From NCBI RefSeq assembly GCF_020080835.1, contig NC_058162.1:22946144-23010143 (forward strand): a DNA stretch of 64,000 bases, read 5' to 3'. This DNA is from Cotesia glomerata (lineage: Eukaryota; Arthropoda; Insecta; Hymenoptera; Braconidae). A program made the translations under genes and the position numbers. Positions within the stretch are counted from its first letter, which is position 1. Each line of letters begins with the position of its first letter. Of the stretch, positions 34,271 to 45,669 are shown piece by piece. Below the pieces are notes generated by a model. It was not told the DNA's origin. It did not search any database and saw only the letters and a list, made by a program, of their open reading frames with translations.

Positions 34271-36043
34271 ATGGCTACCCTATCAAGAAATTTGAAGACA
34301 GCGATTCACTTTGGTGACGTTAAGGAAGTGAAAAAACTGTTAAAATCGTCAGTGAAAAAACCATTAAGCGACAATCCTCTGATTTGTGGAGGTTATAATT
34401 TATTGAAACTTGCAATTGGACTCAGGAAAAAAGATATCGCAAAGTTGTTGATCAAGAAAGGTGCAAGAGTGAATAAAAAACATCGTGATGGTTCGTTTTC
34501 TCCCTTACACTTTGCGGTCCGCCAAAGATACTCTGATCTCGTGGAAGAGTTAGTTAAAAAGGGTGCTGAACCAAATGATTTTGCTCATAACAATATCACT
34601 CCGTTGTACTTGACCATAGGATTTCTTCCTGATTTTCAAAACCAATTTCCGACTGTGAAAATAATGAAGTGTCTATTAAATTATGGTGCGGATCCAAATC
34701 TTAAATTTAAGCGACCCGATCAAAATGGATTTACTTCTTTATATGTATCTTGCCATGTTGAAAGTAATCAACATGTCAAGTTACTTTTGAAGAACAATGT
34801 CGACGTTAATGCAAGAAACGGCTCCAATGGTGTCATTCCAATCAGTTTGGCTGTGGTAAGCGACTCAGAAGAATCGGTCAAATTGACCTCGTCACTTTTA
34901 GAGTACGGTGCCAAACCGAACTTCATAATAAGTACTGGATTCATTGAAAGTTCAATTGATGATGGACCAATAAAGGAGAGGATCAAGTCTTTTGGTAATC
35001 CAACACCATTGCATGCTACAATAGCCAACCAAGATGTTGAAAAAGTTGAGCTATTGATCAACTACGGAGCTGACATTAATTATAGGACTGAATCATTTAA
35101 GAGGACTCCATTGATGTTGGCTATTGAAGAGTACAATCCTGCAATAGTTGAACTGCTACTCAGGAAAGGTGCTAGAGTTGATGTCTCCGATGAAGCCGGT
35201 ATGTCACCATTGCATTACATCATAAGCAATCCAAAGAACTCCAATAGTCCATTTAGTCTCGACATGCTGGAAGAGTTTGAAGTTGAAAAATTGAAGATAC
35301 TTGAACTTCTGATAAGATTTGGGGTGAATCTTGATCAGACATCATTTCTGACGCTCGCTGCTGCTCACGGACATCGAAAAATTATTGAACGTGTTCTACT
35401 TCGTGATGTAGATCTTCGGCGAGTTGATTATACCATCTTACAAGCAGCTAAATTAAATTTAAGCTTGCTTTCAGAAGATCAAATTAGTGATCAGCGATTC
35501 ATGGAGAGAATTTTTGATGTTTTTAAAAAAACAGAACTTTGTTTAATACGCGCCATCCTCCGAAGACATTACACTTGTGGACCAGTGGAAGGTGACATCT
35601 TGTCAAGGGTTCGCTCGACACCAGTTAATGACTTTTGGAATCATAAGAATTACATCGCTTCTGTTCAAGCTGTTGAATTTCGTATATTACAACGTCTTCA
35701 AAAAATGAAAGAAGATAAAATAGGTGATAGTAATATTACAGTTTGGCATTTGTTAATTTCTTCTCAGGATCGATTAACCAACCATGTCTCCCATCAAGAC
35801 GTGAGAAGCGTTAATATTGATCAATATCGTGATCAATATCATCCATACATCAATAAAATAAAAAATCGATTCAACGCTGCTCTGGAGAGAAGAAGATTAC
35901 TGGACACGTCTAGAGAAATTCTTTTTAACGTGTTCCAAAATTTGCCAATTGAGTGTTGTGATAAAGTTTTAACTTACCTTCATCATGAACATTTAAGTGT
36001 AATAAACAGTCAGTTTAATTACATTATTGATAATAATAATTAG
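34271..36043 (+). CDS. Ankyrin-repeat protein with C-terminal PRANC-like domain, copy 2
   Basis: Intronless 590-aa paralogue of 24039-25811, with the same start and stop context. I find eight amino-acid differences: H/Q in FLPDF(H/Q)NQF, I/V in DVEK(I/V)ELL, T/K in VEKL(T/K)ILELL, R/G in HYTC(R/G)PVEG, D/N and R/H in FW(D/N)(R/H)KNY, R/S in GD(R/S)NITVW and T/I in HLL(T/I)SSQ. There are about as many silent changes. No frameshift or stop. The PRANC-like tail (residues ~540-590) is unchanged, while five of the eight replacements fall in the region between the ankyrin repeats and the tail. Both copies are likely functional or very recently duplicated. Confidence 0.9.
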   Translation: MATLSRNLKTAIHFGDVKEVKKLLKSSVKKPLSDNPLICGGYNLLKLAIGLRKKDIAKLLIKKGARVNKKHRDGSFSPLHFAVRQRYSDLVEELVKKGAEPNDFAHNNITPLYLTIGFLPDFQNQFPTVKIMKCLLNYGADPNLKFKRPDQNGFTSLYVSCHVESNQHVKLLLKNNVDVNARNGSNGVIPISLAVVSDSEESVKLTSSLLEYGAKPNFIISTGFIESSIDDGPIKERIKSFGNPTPLHATIANQDVEKVELLINYGADINYRTESFKRTPLMLAIEEYNPAIVELLLRKGARVDVSDEAGMSPLHYIISNPKNSNSPFSLDMLEEFEVEKLKILELLIRFGVNLDQTSFLTLAAAHGHRKIIERVLLRDVDLRRVDYTILQAAKLNLSLLSEDQISDQRFMERIFDVFKKTELCLIRAILRRHYTCGPVEGDILSRVRSTPVNDFWNHKNYIASVQAVEFRILQRLQKMKEDKIGDSNITVWHLLISSQDRLTNHVSHQDVRSVNIDQYRDQYHPYINKIKNRFNAALERRRLLDTSREILFNVFQNLPIECCDKVLTYLHHEHLSVINSQFNYIIDNNN

Positions 36044-36052
36044 AAAAATTCT

Positions 36053-36144
36053 CATGGTTTAGGCCTACTGGGGACCCACCATGTAAAATAATGGGAACGC
36101 ATTCCTCCACACAGTACCTCATGGGTGATGCGGAAAGCTGTGTA
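36053..36144 (+). ncRNA. Compact structured motif downstream of ankyrin gene, copy 2
   Basis: Same position relative to the stop codon as in copy 1 and identical except for one T/C change in the linker (GGGAACGCATT). The helices CATGG/CCATG and CACAG/CTGTG and the words TAGGCCTACTGGGGA and CCTCATGGGTG are kept. Confidence 0.5.
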
Positions 36145-37156
36145 TATAATCGAATTAAATATTAAACCAAAAATTTCTGAAAACAGAATCTACAGTTTAA
36201 AATTTTATTTCAGTTATATTTTTAAAAATTGACTGGAATTCAACTTTCAGTAGTCTAACTATATAACATGATAAAAATTGAAAATCAAAATATTTTCAAC
36301 AACGAATGTAATAGCAAATTTCATAAAATGATACTATCCTGACGAGATAATTTTAGGTATCAATAAACATTCGGGTATTAAAATTAAGGCTTACTTGAAG
36401 AGCAATCAGATAAAGATATCAGAAGTCCTATAAAATATCACATTCAAAACACTGTCAAAAATTTCTATTGTAATTTTACAAGATATGTATTGGAAGCTAA
36501 TAGGCAAAACATTTATTTAAAATTACAATCGGGTAGTAATATTACAAAACATATATAGCTCTGTGAGGTTACTAATTTTACGAAACGATTTTGTAATTTT
36601 ACAAATATTTTTAGATTAGCTAAGTTTGTAAAATTATAATACTTTCCTTGAATTTCGTTTTAACTGAAATAATAAAAAAGAAAGATTTGATTTAATATTT
36701 GTTGTCATTTTATTTTTATCAAGCGCTGACTATAGGTTTTGAATCTCACGTAGACCTATTTATAATAACTTAGATGATATAAAGTGAAAATAATATTTAC
36801 CCTAACTAAAAATCGAACGCGAGCCGCGCGCTTGCCAGACCGATACCTAACGCCCTACGCCGTACAACCGATAGGTGGTTCAACATCTTATTATTTTTAT
36901 AAGATAATCCTATGTGGTGATTGAGCATTACGGCTTATTATTTATTATTTAAATTATTTGTGTTATTTGATCCTGTTTATTGATGGAAAATAACTAACTT
37001 TCACATTATTTATAATTCATTGAATATTATAAAAATTAAAGTCTAACATATACTCATTAAAATATATTGATTTCGAAATGATCGTTTGAGCGTAATATTA
37101 AAATTTATAAAAGATAAATGATGCCTCGAATTTATTATTGCAAATAAACAACCATA

Positions 37157-38908
37157 GGGGTCATTCCACCAAATAAGAACATTTTCACGGGGCGACCCTC
37201 GCAGATTATGTTTAAAATTTATGGAGGTGTTCTCTATAATAAGAAATAAATTCCCTACAAGTTTCAGCCCTTAACATGCAGCGGTTCTGGACTTATGATT
37301 TTTTGAAATTTTGAAAAAAAATTTTTTTTAACTTTTTTATTAATTTTTCTGAAGAAGAAAGCTTTTTTATTAAAATCCACGAAAAATCTTATCTTGTGGG
37401 AAAAATGCTCAGCTTTTGAATGAAAATATCCATTTTATTATAAACACATCAGAAGACCCTTTGAAATCCAATTAAAGTGGAAAAATTGATTTTTCTCGGT
37501 GTGCGGTGCAAGGTACATCCAATTTGACTTTTTTTTCTGAAAAATCAGAGTTTTTTACACAAAATATATGGTTTTCACGATGTGCATATTTTTTGTTCAA
37601 TCGCAATTAAATTAAACGTAAAATCTTTATAATTAAAATACTTTTATTTTTGAACTTTTTTCAGATATTGATACAGTTTTAATAAGAGCATCTCCAATTT
37701 TATCATTTATCGGTAAAAGTGTGCAATGTCTGTGTACCCTTTACCGTTTTTGATAAAGAATATCGTACGTCTAACACATTTTTTTTGTCTAAATAATCAT
37801 CATTCGTTATGAAAGTGAAATCAACGCCTGTAAAATTCTTGATTGCCCAGGAATTCAAATCTTGTGGTGCCAGTATATGTTTTTTATTTTCCATTTGTAA
37901 TGAAGCTCTAGCAGCATGTCGTTTTACTGGACCTACAAGCCCATCGCATGGTCCTTTGCCATGGGCAGTCGCAAAAAATGCCACTCAACGATGATTCGAA
38001 AGTCAGCATAATATTAACATAAATTAGTAAATGTTTTTTTATTTTTAAATTGCTGAGGTGCTCCATCTGAGAAGTAAAAAATCCTTTCAATAACAGTAAA
38101 TTTTTCTCTTAAAAAAGAAATCAATTGTTCTTGAAATAAATAAATCAAAACTGTGTCATGTTTAAAGGCAATCTGAGATACCAACTAAGCCTAAATGCTT
38201 AATAGTATCATTTTCGTTTTAGTAAACCACCATTTGAAGTATAGTAGCTTGGTCATTATTCCAATGATAGCCTTGAGCAGCTTCCTGCACAACAAACGCA
38301 ATTTTCTACCAAGTTAAAAACTACCACTAATTCACCACTCTTCAAATTTAATTTCGCATTAGGGAAAAACCGACTTTGTATTTTTACTATAAAGTCATGT
38401 TTTAAAAGTTTCTCAAGTTGCGTCGCTAAGGTATCAATAAAGTCATCGGAATCCGAAATAACGTTTACAATGGTACATCGATCGGTTGATGTCCACATTT
38501 TAAATTCGATTTCATTTACATCAAATTTTTTAAACGATGGATGAAAGTAATTAATGATTTCTTCATTGTTTGGACATCTATTACAACTTCTGAAGAAGCA
38601 CGATTCCGTTGGATTGTTACAAATCAATTTATTCAATAAATTTTTATAAATTGATTAAGTTTCCATAAACCAATCAGTATTTCTCGCAAATTTTGGAAAA
38701 TTACATCCTAAATAAGAAAATGGAATCGTAGTTGTGAGCGCCATCTGCATTGTATAGACTCCATTTTTTAACGAGCAGTTTGAAATTTTAAATATTTAAC
38801 AGAAAATTATTTTACTATCCCGAATAATCGTATAACGCTTAGCCGATATAACGTTTAATTTAATTGTGATTGAACAAAAAATATGCACACCGTGAAAACC
38901 ATATACAT
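37157..38908 (-). mobile_element. Decayed DNA transposon with long internal inverted repeats
   Basis: Starts with GGGGTCATTCCACCAAATAA at 37157, where copy 1 and copy 2 diverge. 37564-37620 and 38849-38905 are ~57 bp near-perfect inverted repeats (CATATATGGTTTTCACGATG against the complement of CACCGTGAAAACCATATA). They enclose 1.2 kb with remains of a minus-strand protein gene. Left of the left repeat there are 407 more element bases; to the right the element stops at once. The outer right arm thus seems deleted together with 211 bp of flank that copy 1 still has. Confidence 0.7.
37703..38636 (-). pseudogene. Frameshifted transposon-associated protein (HGKGPCDG family)
   Basis: Read right to left on the minus strand: 38636-38256 encodes NNPTESCFFRSCNRCPN... 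up to VVFNLVENC. A shifted frame at ~38282-38222 gives QEAAQGYHWNNDQATILQ. A further shifted frame near 38110-38020 has IFYFSDGAPQQFKNKKTF. 37984-37703 gives FFATAHGKGPCDGLVGPVKR followed by LAPQDLNSWAIKNFTGVDF. This order matches a repetitive uncharacterised protein family that I know from insect genomes with an (F)FATSHGKGPCDGIGGTVKR-like signature. At least three frame changes make it a pseudogene. Catalytic role unknown to me. Confidence 0.65.
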
Positions 38909-40400
38909 CACAAATAATGTTTGCAAAATTAAAAAGCTTTTTCTTGAAAAATTGACCGACGGTTTTGTAATATTACAATGCGTGTTAGGTTTATACAATA
39001 AGATTGTAAAATTACAATACATCTTAGTAGATTTCCTGACAGGTGTTGGAAAATTACATAAATTGTATTTTATTTCGCATTGCTATACACTGATTTGTAA
39101 TTTTACATATAATTTTTTTTGTAATATGATTGTAATTTTACAAAAATTTTTAACAGTGAAGTTATTCAAGAAAGAAAGTCACATGTAGAAAATTTTAATT
39201 TGCTAATTTAATTAATAAAAAATCAAAAATGATTGGAAGTTGGCGAATTTATGGAAATAAAGTTAGCAAACACCTGATAATTTTTAGAATTCTTCTTATT
39301 AAAAAATTTATAACAAAAAAATTTTTTTTTAATTCCACATATAGAGAATTTAAAAAACAATGCATGAAATTTTTTACAATATTTTTTTAGTTCTAATTTA
39401 ATTAATGAAAAAAATATAAAAAATTGTTAAATGTCTGCTAACTTTGCTATCATGGCTAATTTTAGTATCATTAGTTTTTCAAGTAGTTCTTTTCACTTGC
39501 ACTTAGTCTATTTATTAGAATATGTCTATTATTTGAATATTTTTTTTTTTTTCAAATTGTTCTTCTTTACGACGGATTTATGATAAAAATGATAAAAAGT
39601 ACGAACATTTAATATTTTAGTAATTTTTTTTCATTTAAAGTTCAAAGATTTTTAAATTATAACATTATGAATTTTTTTTTTTAGTTATTTTATTTTTATT
39701 GCTCTTTAAGAAAAAAAAAAATGTTTCAATTACGGGAAAAAATAGCACCGTTGCCATTTCATTAAAAACCACCTAAAATCGTAAATTTTTCAAATTCGAA
39801 TGAAAAAAAATCATCAAAATATTCAATTTTTCCTATTTTTTATCACTTTTATCATAAATCCGCCGTGAAGAAGAATTTGAAAAAAAAAAAACAAAAAGAT
39901 CAATTTCTCGATTTTTTACATTCAATACTAGGTGGAGTCCTACTTCTGCATGGTTACCATTATTTTTCATGAGTAAGTACCTTTAGTTTTAAAAGGTTAA
40001 AAATGACAATCTCAAAATTCTCTACGGAATACTTTTTCAATTTTTTAATTTCAAATTTTGAAGGTCTATTAAGATCTAAAAAATCTTCAAATTTCATCAG
40101 TCATCTTTGAATTCGGCTAATTACTTTCCAAGATATTTAAAATCCGTACATCCTTACATTCAATCTATAAATGTGTCTTCATTTTAAAATCTAAACTAAG
40201 CAAGAAAAAATTGAATTAATATTTTTTTATGAGCAAGTATCTATATTTTGAAAAGGTTAAAAATTACAAACTCAAAATTCTATACAGAATACTTTTTCAA
40301 TTTTTCGAAATAATTACTTGTTTGTTTAATTTCAAATTTTTTGGGTCTTTTAAGATCTAAAAAATCTTCAAATTTCATCAGTCGTCTTCGAATTCAACTA

Positions 40401-40851
40401 TATAATTACTTTCCGAGATATTTAAAATCCGTACATCTTAGCATTCAAACGATAACTGTGTCTTCATTTTATAATTTAAATTAAGCGAGCAAAAAATTGA
40501 ATAATTATTATTTATTATGAGTAAGTACCTTTATGTTTAAAAGGTTAAAAATTCAAAATTAAAAATTCTGTATGGAATACTTTTTCAATTTTTCAAAAGA
40601 ACTACTTGTCTGTTTGATTTCAAATTTAGAGTGTCGTCCGCAAAGATCTATAAAAAATTCCAAGTATCAAAAATTATCTTTTATTCCAGTTAATTTCTTC
40701 CAAAGATAATAGATAATCCGTACATCCGTACATCTTCATTCTCGATCCAAAACAACAGGTAAAAAGCTCTATAAATTGAAAATTAACAAAAACCAATAAC
40801 AATTTGACAAAGTTTAAATCGAATCAATTGTTTCGTTCTATTTATTTTCCA
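40401..40851 (-). repeat. End of reversed TGTACGGATGT repeat field
   Basis: Continues the units of 39960-40400 with ATCCGTACATCCGTACATCT near 40710, then single-copy sequence. The part 40401-40740 has no counterpart beyond copy 1. Confidence 0.55.
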
Positions 40852-41096
40852 GCAAAAGGGGACGTCTCTGTTTAGGTTGGCTATGCTCACTAAAAAGATA
40901 CACAAGGTATACGATAGCTCAGGCTTAGCCAACAGAGAGAGAGGGAGCTCCCGGGGTAGTTTCAGCTCCCAAGGGTGATCTTTCCAGTAAAGTTCCACAA
41001 CTAAGGCAAAGCTCCGTTAACGATAACGATGAAAACTGTCCACGAGTATCTTTAGAAGCATCTCCAAATGTATACTTTGATTTCAGTGGTTCCTGT
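40852..41096 (+). CDS. Candidate terminal exon of unknown gene, possible frame break
   Basis: Follows a strong acceptor (TTCTATTTATTTTCCAG ending 40851). Frame 1 reads QKGTSLFRLAMLTKKIHKVY and continues to SSRGSFSSQG, then TGA at ~40977. The +1-shifted frame takes over exactly there with GDLSSKVPQLRQSSVNDNDE, ending FDFSGSCR and TGA at ~41096. One base too many in a GGG run would join them into an ~81-codon exon. Alternatively a 100 bp intron (40987-41086, GTAAAG...TTTCAG) is used. The region is GC-richer and codon-like. I do not recognise the protein. Confidence 0.35.
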
Positions 41097-41150
41097 CGAT
41101 GAAGGTGTCTTCTTCGAAAACAACTGGACCCATCCTCCAATGAGTTATCA

Positions 41151-43961
41151 AGATTAATGTATCAATCCGAGTGAAGACCCGGCTCGGAACTCAAACTTAG
41201 AAGATTTTGCCAGATATATTTAACTGGTAATAATTCACCCACATCAATCACACCGCGATAGCAGGGGGCGGAGTTTCCCAGTAACAAGTTCAGAAGTACT
41301 ACTTGTAGTAAGTTTTCTTGCCTCAAAGACGAATGGTCATGGGTTGGAAGTTTGTACAGAGTTTAATGTTTTCAGCATGATCAGCTAGTCGACACGCGAT
41401 CTCGCTGTTACGTTTCGCCAACTACTGTTCTACACCGGTCGTATAATATACATCAACCTTTCTAGTCTCTACTCTAGAGTGTTTCAATCAATATTTATTT
41501 ATTCGTGTTAAATTATTTTTTACATGCTGTTCTGATAATTGAAACAGAGATAAAAAATTCGAGAAGAATCTTTTACTGAAAAAAATAATTTTTAATTATT
41601 TAATTTATGCAAAGTGTATATAGGTCATTCCATAAGAACCGAATTTAAAAAATCAAATTGTTTCATTTAGAATTTTTGACACCTTTTTGTATCGATACAC
41701 TGAAAAAAATTTAACTTAACTTTAAATTAAATCGAAAAAAAAATTCTTGAAAAAAGAAAAAAATTTTGAAGAGTTTTATTGTACTAAGGAGGTTCGAGCG
41801 AATCGAATGTAAAAAATAATTTCCATTTTTGAGCTTTAAATTTAAGTATACGTATAAATAAATACGTCATTTATCTAATCCCAAAATTTAAAAAAGATTC
41901 ATCGTTTAGTTACTTAGATATTACATTTTAAAAATCACATATTTTATCTCCTTATACACGGGCTCTTATGGCGGACAAATTTTTGTCGAGACTTTAATTA
42001 TTTTTTTCAATATTAACCTCTCAACTTTAACGGATAAAAAACTATGCATAAAAAACTTGGATTATTGCAAAATATAAAAACAATTTAATAATAATACATT
42101 ACCGATATAATTTTTGAAATATTTAAAGTCAAATTTTATGTTTGTAACTCGTTTATCGTCAGCCATTTATTCGAATAAAAATTTGACAACATCGCATCAA
42201 CAATTGAGAAAAAAAAAGGATAGAAATATAGTTACAGAGAGAGAAATGTTTAACTAACACACACAATCAAGCGCGCTATTGCCAAATCTGTTTATTTATT
42301 CCGGCAAGTAATAAATACGAAAGTCATTTTATTACTTTACTTTATTAAATAAGTAAAAATCATCAATTATTATATTGTTTAAATTATTTTAAATTAAAAT
42401 AAAGAATTTTGACGAATATTGGGAAAACTAAAATTAAAAAAAAATTTTAACACTATTTGGACTCATTAGTTACGCTAGAATTTCCTTAAATCAAGTCGAA
42501 AAATTAGTCTAAAATTTTACTTCTCAAATCAAGAAAATTAATTTCTTCAAAATTATTTACTTGTTTTAAGTCAAAATTTTTTCTGTGTAGAAATACGCTT
42601 ACCTGTAAATTTTCAACCCTTAATTTTAAAAAGCTTTCAAAATATGAATTTTTTTAAATTGTAAAAAAGTAGTAGTATGTCAAAGTTATAAAGAATTCAT
42701 AACTCGTGATCAAATCATCATAATTCCACGGGTATGGAGTAATTTTTTTCGTCTTAAAATGTAGTTTTTTTTTTTTTTTTAATAAATAAAAAATTGAATT
42801 TTAATTTTTTCAATTTTTTTTTCGAATTTTAAAATTAAATTTTGAATTTTTTTAAAAAGCGACACTTGATTTTTTTTTTTTTAAATGTATGTTATACTAG
42901 ACTCTAAAACAAATTTTTTAAGCTATTATTCAAGATTGGACTCGATTATCTTCGATTTTTTAACCCACTTTTTAAAAATTTTTTTTCCGAAAATCCGCAT
43001 TTATTAATAACTTATAAAAAAAACTCAGAAAAATGTTAGCTTTAAAATTATAAATAATACCAATCTATTGTTCAAATCATCCGCAAAGTACTCAAATTCG
43101 TAGTAATTCGTAATAAGTTAAGTTACTAGATCAGATTGTTAAATAATTATTATTTTTCAAGTTTTAAAATTTAAAATTTCAATATTGATAAAATATTATG
43201 TAATTTAAATTTACTCTAATTATATATATTTTTATATTTGTAAATTATTATAGATCGGATTTATTTTATTTTTAGAAAATTTTCCTTATTCTTAATTAAA
43301 AAAAAAAGTGAAAAATTTTCTTCATCGTAAAAAACTTTTAACTAAAGTGTAAAATAACCGTTTATATGCGCTCAATAAATATAACCAATAGTTTAGCTTC
43401 AAGAAAAGTTTAGTTTAAAAAATAAATATAAATCTTTTTATATTCATTTGGAAAAACAAAACTATAAAATTTAATAACAGTTAAATTATTAAATAATTAA
43501 ATTATAAAAAAAAAATTATCAGTGTGAATTTAAAAAAAATTTTTTTTATCAAAATGAATTAAAAAAATTTTCATATGTCTGCTGATTTTAGTATCAAGCA
43601 AAAAATAAGACAAAATTAAGGAATATAAATGATTAATATATAAAAAAAACTTTCCGCATTGTAAGTAATTAAAATATCTGCATACAAATATATATTATAT
43701 TCAAACAATCTCATAAAAAATTTCAAAATTATAGTTCTCAAGTAAAATGACGATGAATTCAAGACTGGGGAAGTTTGCGTGGTTGAGTGAACACAACCAT
43801 TCATTTTGATATGCATGGATACGGAGGTAGAACTAGAGCCAGAGGTAAAGGTAAAGGTAAGCTTTTGCTAGATGGAAACAACCAAAACAGCGCCCGAGTT
43901 TGGAGGTAACTATAGAAGGCGGTATGCCAAAATTTATTACCTGATACAAAGTTCCGCTTAC
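41151..43961. other. No gene recognised
   Basis: 41160-41480 is GC-richer single-copy sequence without a convincing frame. 41697-42590 is bounded by ACACTGAAAAAAATTT and TTTTTTCTGTGT and may be another non-autonomous element. 42600-43620 consists of A/T runs. 43740-43920 is moderately GC-rich with no frame I trust. Confidence 0.4.
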
Positions 43962-44014
43962 CGGGACGTGAACTCGGTACGAGCAGTCCGCACGCAAATT
44001 AGATTCTACGGGAC
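43962..44014 (-). CDS. Candidate 53-bp micro-exon, unknown gene
   Basis: On the minus strand AATAATTTCAG (acceptor) is followed by 53 bp with one open frame, PVESNLRADCSYRVHVP after two leading bases, and then a GTAAGC donor. GC content is about twice that of the flanks. It ends in phase 0, which is the starting phase of the candidate exon at 9349-9426. Far too short for confident identification. Confidence 0.35.
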
Positions 44015-44723
44015 CTGAAATTATTGATTATTATTACGATTAATGTTATTTACTTACTAGTTACATTTTTTCGCTAATATTTTATGCTGCTGATTAATTG
44101 GATTTGGTTGGAGTCAAATTAAACCTAAAGCTAAAAGTAATTGTAACAATATGGGTTGTGTTGCTTCCTCTCTCAAAGTCGAGATAATTAGAGCAGCCCT
44201 TATAACGCACAAATCGTGGAAATACCTTCATTGTTTCTCACAAGGAAGTTCTGTGGTAGTTCTGTTCTAGAATACTAGAAGATGATTGTGCTTTTACATT
44301 TTACATCTGTTTTAATGTATAGAAATTTCTTGAACAAAGTAAAATCATTTTTAAAAACTTTATTGTCTTTATTTAAGTTGGAAAATTCTTGAAGTAATTA
44401 AAGTTTTCGTTATTCAAGAATTTTTTTTCTTGATTCAAAAGAATGAAACTCTTAAAAATCATTTTCTTAATTCAAGAATTTTTTTTTAATCAAATTTATT
44501 TTTTTTTACTCTTATTAAATAAAATGATTCTACATGTTAATCTCCTATAAGAAATAATATTAAAAAGGATTTAAAATTATTCAAAACAATTAAAAATCAC
44601 ACGGAAAAAAGGAAAAATTACATTATAAATAGTAATAAGTATCGCTTCAAATTTAAAACTAGAAAAATTGCAGTGCGAAATAACATTTTTAAAATTCAAA
44701 CTTTAAATGTTAATTTTCATAGC
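44015..44723. other. No gene recognised
   Basis: 44150-44290 is mildly GC-rich. 44320-44500 repeats TTCTTGAATCAAGAA words seen in the fold-back family of this window. Otherwise AT-rich. Confidence 0.4.
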
Positions 44724-45669
44724 TTTAAGGACGTTTATGCGGTACGCTAAAGTCAAATGAGTACTAACTTTTTATGAAATTTATTGGGGTCTTAAGAAAA
44801 ATTTTAAACTATATCAGTAATCTTATAATAATTTATAATTTTTTTTTATTTACCTGAAATATTTTTTAGGCATCTATTTTAAAAAATCAGTAAATATAAA
44901 TTAGTCCTTAATTTGACGTCCATCTTTATTGTTTATTAAATTTGACAAATCTGTCATTTCTAACCATGAAATCAGCTGTATTCAGGTGGTTGTTTTCAGT
45001 ACGGTCAAAAATCAACTTAAATAATTTTAATTATACCAAGTAAAATAATAAATAATTAAATTAAACGTTAATAATATAAATATTATAATTTTAAAATTTA
45101 AGAAATGCTGATCTGCCATAAGGTTGTATATTAAAAATCTAATTCTTAATCGTTAATAACTTTTTTAAATAATCAATAACGAATTTTCAATTTTTGAGGG
45201 AAGATCACAATATGATTAAACTTATCAAAATTAAAAAATATAAATTTATATCTACTATTATAGTCCGGTCAATTTAGACCAAAAAATAAGAGTGAAGTTA
45301 CATAAAGTCCCAACAAGCTGAATTTCAGTGAAATTGTTCAAAATATAATTATAAACAATGTCTAGAAGTTCCCCATCATTCCCCTGTAAGGAAAAAATTT
45401 AATTCAAGGTCAAAGGTCAAAAAAATGAGTTTTTCGTGATTTTCAGCAAAACGGTAAGTTTTATCATAAAAGTACCTCAGACAAAAATTATAGATCATAA
45501 AATTATCTATAAAAAATGTATCAATACTTTTTTTCTTACGAGCCACCGTTTCTGAGATATAATGATTCAAAAAGTTATAAAAGTTGTTATCGTCATAATA
45601 TGCATGAGTACGCCACGTATATACATCTAGAGTTGTAATATTTTATATAATATATATATATATATATAA

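Larger units (their letters stand above)
36448..39157. mobile_element. TIR element with GTAATTTTAC array, copy 2, interrupted
   Basis: The left end (CACTGTCAAAAATTTCTATT) and right end (AAAAATTTTTAACAGTG) match 26218-27385. Here ~211 bp of the middle is replaced by 37157-38908. The tRNA-like stretch recurs at 36811-36887. The 101-codon frame at 38883 is a by-product. Confidence 0.6.
30558..40400 (+). repeat. Duplicated segment, copy 2 (ankyrin-PRANC unit)
   Basis: Direct copy of 18239-28624 with the same order of parts: reversed repeat end, GT and TA microsatellites, repeat 5' end, ankyrin gene, structured motif, TIR element, fold-back MITE and reversed repeat field. It lacks the Helitron. 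Between the TA tract (ending 32226) and sequence matching 22328 there are only ~38 bp of filler. It carries an extra element at 37157-38908. Its left edge interrupts a transposase frame. Confidence 0.9.

Noticed and set aside
24039..36043. Bracovirus proviral segment with vankyrin genes
   Set aside because: Vankyrins are short IkB-like proteins without PRANC; these proteins are 590 aa with an F-box-like tail, and I saw no proviral-segment excision motifs or other bracovirus genes.
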